Below, piece by piece: positions 62,042 through 64,000 of a stretch of 64,000 nucleotides of DNA. Under the pieces are notes generated by a model that was not told the origin of the DNA, made no database searches, and worked only from the letters and a program-made list of their open reading frames with translations. The stretch's first letter is position 1. Each line of letters begins with the position of its first letter. Origin of the DNA: Chryseobacterium shigense (GTDB lineage Bacteria; Bacteroidota; Bacteroidia; Flavobacteriales; Weeksellaceae); the NCBI RefSeq assembly GCF_900156575.1, contig NZ_FTNY01000008.1:1-64000 (forward strand), written 5' to 3'. Made by a program: the position numbers and the translations under genes.

Positions 62042-63238
62042 ATGAATTTAGATTTCAAAATTAAAAATTTACTTCTTATTTGCCTAATTTTTTTAGGTGT
62101 ATTCAATCAATATTATTCTCAGGGACTTATTCAACCGGATTTCAGGACCGGTGCGGACCAGTCTGAACTTTATCTGCCCCTGTTAAAAAATAAAACGATT
62201 GGAGTGGTGACGAACCAGACCGGGCTGATGAGTGATAAAACGTATGTAGTCGATTTTTTAGTTAAAAATAATATTAAGATTAAAACGATTTTTGCACCGG
62301 AACACGGTTTCAGAGGAGATGCAGATGCCGGAGAAAAAGTGAAAAACGGAGTAGATACCAAAACTGGAATCCCAATTATTTCTTTATACGGAAACAATAA
62401 AAAACCCAAACCGGAACAGTTAAAAGGGATTGATATTGTTGTTTTTGATATTCAGGATGTTGGCGTGAGGTTCTATACTTATATTTCAACTCTAGCGTAT
62501 TTAATGGAAGCCGGAGCGGAAAATAATGTAGAGATCATGGTGCTGGACCGTCCAAATCCTCATGACGGGTATACAGATGGACCGGTTTTAAACAAAAAAT
62601 GGTCCAGCTTTGTAGGAATGCACGAAGTTCCTGTGGTGTACGGATTAACGATAGGAGAGTATGGGAAAATGGTCAATGGCGAAAAATGGCTCAAAAATGG
62701 AGTTCAGGCAAAATATACGCTAATTCCCATGAAGAATTACCACAAAAAACAGCGCTATCCAATTTTGGACAAACCTTCCCCAAATCTTCCCAATGATCAA
62801 TCCATCAATTTATATCCAAGCTTATGCTTTTTTGAAGGAACTCAGGTTTCTGTAGGGAGAGGGACCAATCTGCCGTTTCAGATCTATGGATCTCCATGGA
62901 CGCAGGAATTACCTTATCAATTTACGCCTAAACCTAATTTTGGAGCTAAAGATCCTTTCTTAAACGGAAAATTGTGTTACGGTGAAAACCTTTCAGCGTA
63001 TTCAAAAAATTTAAGAGAACTTAATCTTGAATGGCTGATCAAGTCATATAAAAGCTACAAAAACCCACAACAGAGTTTCTTCCTTGATAATTTGTTTTTT
63101 GATAAGCTAGCGGGAACTGATGAATTAAGGAAACAAATCATCGCCGGAAAATCAGTTCAGGAAATTAAAGCTTCGTGGAAAGGGGATCTGGAGAAATTTG
63201 AGAAGATCCGGATTAAGTATATAATGTACGAAAATTAA
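62042..63238 (+). CDS. namZ: Exo-beta-N-acetylmuramidase NamZ-like (DUF1343)
   Basis: A 398-residue exported enzyme (signal peptide 1-27, ending YYSQ). The DUF1343 signature is strong: GVVTNQTGLMSD, APEHGFRGDADAGEKV, VFDIQDVGVRFYTYISTLAYLMEA, LDRPNPHDGY and YGLTIGEYGKMVNGE. Characterised members remove terminal N-acetylmuramic acid from peptidoglycan fragments, a step in cell-wall recycling. The ATG at 62042 opens the signal peptide; a longer frame upstream lies inside the antisense permease gene. Confidence 0.88.
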   Translation: MNLDFKIKNLLLICLIFLGVFNQYYSQGLIQPDFRTGADQSELYLPLLKNKTIGVVTNQTGLMSDKTYVVDFLVKNNIKIKTIFAPEHGFRGDADAGEKVKNGVDTKTGIPIISLYGNNKKPKPEQLKGIDIVVFDIQDVGVRFYTYISTLAYLMEAGAENNVEIMVLDRPNPHDGYTDGPVLNKKWSSFVGMHEVPVVYGLTIGEYGKMVNGEKWLKNGVQAKYTLIPMKNYHKKQRYPILDKPSPNLPNDQSINLYPSLCFFEGTQVSVGRGTNLPFQIYGSPWTQELPYQFTPKPNFGAKDPFLNGKLCYGENLSAYSKNLRELNLEWLIKSYKSYKNPQQSFFLDNLFFDKLAGTDELRKQIIAGKSVQEIKASWKGDLEKFEKIRIKYIMYEN

Positions 63239-63245
63239 TTTTTTT

Positions 63246-63340
63246 AAGTCAATGGTCAATTCGGCTTCGCCAGTAATGATGAGTGCATCTATCTGCGATA
63301 AAATTCACTGCCGAAGCCATACTCACCATTGACTATTCAC
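63246..63340. repeat. Inverted pair of the dispersed intergenic repeat
   Basis: GTCAATGGTCAATTCGGCTTC at the left faces its inverted partner CTGCCGAAGCC...CACCATTGACTATTCAC at the right. The whole could fold into a long hairpin. It fills the gap between namZ and the next gene. Confidence 0.75.
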
Positions 63341-63346
63341 TTTTTA

Positions 63347-63553
63347 TCAATCAAAATTCTGTGGAGGATTTTTGTCGTTTTTTCCTTTATTAAGGATGAA
63401 AAGTCCCAGAGATAATCCGATTACTCCGGCAAAAGCAGTCATTAGGGCTCTCTCCGTTTTGTCGGGAAGATCATTTCCTATGTAATTCATTAAAAAAAGG
63501 ATCACAAAAGTAATCACTGAGATGATTATATGATTTTTTCCGAACAGTTTCAT
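63347..63553 (-). CDS. Small membrane protein
   Basis: A 68-residue protein with two membrane helices (about 8-25 and 38-57) joined by NDLPDKTERA, then a short charged tail. No family recognised. It lies 4 bp downstream of the truncated outer-membrane gene, so it is probably cotranscribed with it. Confidence 0.55.
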   Translation of the reverse strand: MKLFGKNHIIISVITFVILFLMNYIGNDLPDKTERALMTAFAGVIGLSLGLFILNKGKNDKNPPQNFD

Positions 63554-63557
63554 GCTG

Positions 63558-64000
63558 TTATTTTAGTTTATAAGAGATCATCACCCCTCCTCTGTAAGGA
63601 AGAATTTCTCCGCTTTTGTTATATTTTTGGGCTGATTCGTAACGCTGTCCGGTAGTCCTGTCATATCCTTTATAGAAATCTGACGATGAACCAATCGTTG
63701 CATATACATCGATATTCAACCGGTCAGATACTTTGAACTGATATCCACCTGTAACCCCTAATATAAATGATACGCCTTTCTGATATAGATTTGATGAAGT
63801 GAACACCTCATTTCTATCATTTATATAAGGATTGTCGTTCCAATAATTCCACTTTTGAAGTACGAATGCTGATGCAGCAACATTCGCCCCTACATACCAA
63901 TGAGTGAATGCTTGATTAAAATAGTATCTTCCTTCCAGGGAAAGAGAATAATATTGAAATTCGTGTCCGGCAAAAGATTTCCATGGGGATACCAGTACGT
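63558..64000 (-). CDS. Outer-membrane beta-barrel protein, DUF3575-like, 5' end missing
   Basis: The frame stays open to the window edge, so only the C-terminal 147 codons are seen and the start is outside. The readable part shows alternating strands with aromatic residues: SLSLEGRYYFNQAFTHWYVG, GVTGGYQFKVSDRLNIDVYA, GSSSDFYKGYDRTTGQRYES and YRGGVMISYKLK. A GRYYF...YVGA pattern and the glycine-aromatic strands fit the DUF3575 family of Bacteroidota outer-membrane proteins. Function unknown. An internal GTG at 63806 is not a start. Confidence 0.7.
   Translation of the reverse strand, partial: VLVSPWKSFAGHEFQYYSLSLEGRYYFNQAFTHWYVGANVAASAFVLQKWNYWNDNPYINDRNEVFTSSNLYQKGVSFILGVTGGYQFKVSDRLNIDVYATIGSSSDFYKGYDRTTGQRYESAQKYNKSGEILPYRGGVMISYKLK

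Noticed and set aside
63558-63806. A separate 82-residue gene starting at the GTG at 63806
   Set aside because: The same frame remains open to the window edge and reads as a continuous beta-barrel, so the GTG is internal.

Overview
The window looks like chromosomal DNA of a Bacteroidota bacterium, most likely a Flavobacteriia member close to Chryseobacterium. The evidence is low GC, promoters of the TTG-N19-TAnnTTTG type, SusC/BtuB-like TonB-dependent receptors, Bacteroidota lipoproteins, a type IX secretion (T9SS) C-terminal sorting domain, a T6SS tube protein of the Bacteroidota type and HMG-CoA synthase of the mevalonate route. The genus is an inference from protein style, not from a search. 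No tRNA, CRISPR array, transposase or prophage was seen. The window opens with the 3' end of a 5S rRNA gene.

Layout. 1-3.1 kb: 5S rRNA end, short tandem repeats, then housekeeping genes (threonylcarbamoyl-AMP synthase, an NTF2-like protein, CCA-adding enzyme). 3.1-6.3 kb (minus strand): a vitamin B12 uptake operon, consisting of a textbook promoter, a cobalamin riboswitch, a BtuB-like receptor and a surface lipoprotein resembling BtuG. 6.5-8.5 kb: cytidine deaminase, an old-yellow-enzyme reductase and a DUF2752 protein. 8.6-21.5 kb: the main accessory region, a type VI secretion cargo island with TssD (Hcp), VgrG, a Tle1-type lipase effector, a LysM protein, a PAAR-like DUF4280 protein, a 944-residue effector candidate with an internal OmpA domain, and several lipoproteins or membrane proteins that could be immunity factors. 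No sheath, baseplate or membrane-complex genes are present, so the apparatus must be encoded elsewhere.

21.7-29 kb: a T9SS-secreted endonuclease I, small lipoprotein and membrane genes (one with an HExxH motif), an ACC-deaminase-like PLP enzyme, a glucosaminidase with LysM repeats, and hemL. 29-33 kb: two paralogous amidohydrolases, one exported and one cytosolic, with an AraC regulator between them; the first copy is flanked by an inverted repeat. 33-39 kb: a lipoprotein and TonB receptor pair divergent from a PhoB/PhoR-like two-component system. 39-50.4 kb: mostly metabolic and envelope genes (GH13 lipoprotein, GreA-like protein, SDR, thyA, class C beta-lactamase-like hydrolase, M1 aminopeptidase, HMG-CoA synthase).

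50.4-56.3 kb: an esterase and AraC regulator divergent from an aldehyde dehydrogenase, followed by a zinc alcohol dehydrogenase and a DUF779 protein; aldehyde dehydrogenase and DUF779 share an upstream 10-bp motif, which suggests one alcohol/aldehyde oxidation regulon. 56.4-64 kb: a dicarboxylate symporter, the cbpA-cbpM chaperone pair, a YcxB-like protein, a cystathionine beta-synthase-like enzyme, a LolC/E-type permease whose start lies 4 bp from the divergent namZ-like gene, and a truncated outer-membrane beta-barrel gene at the right edge. Several intergenic repeat families recur in the window and are described separately.
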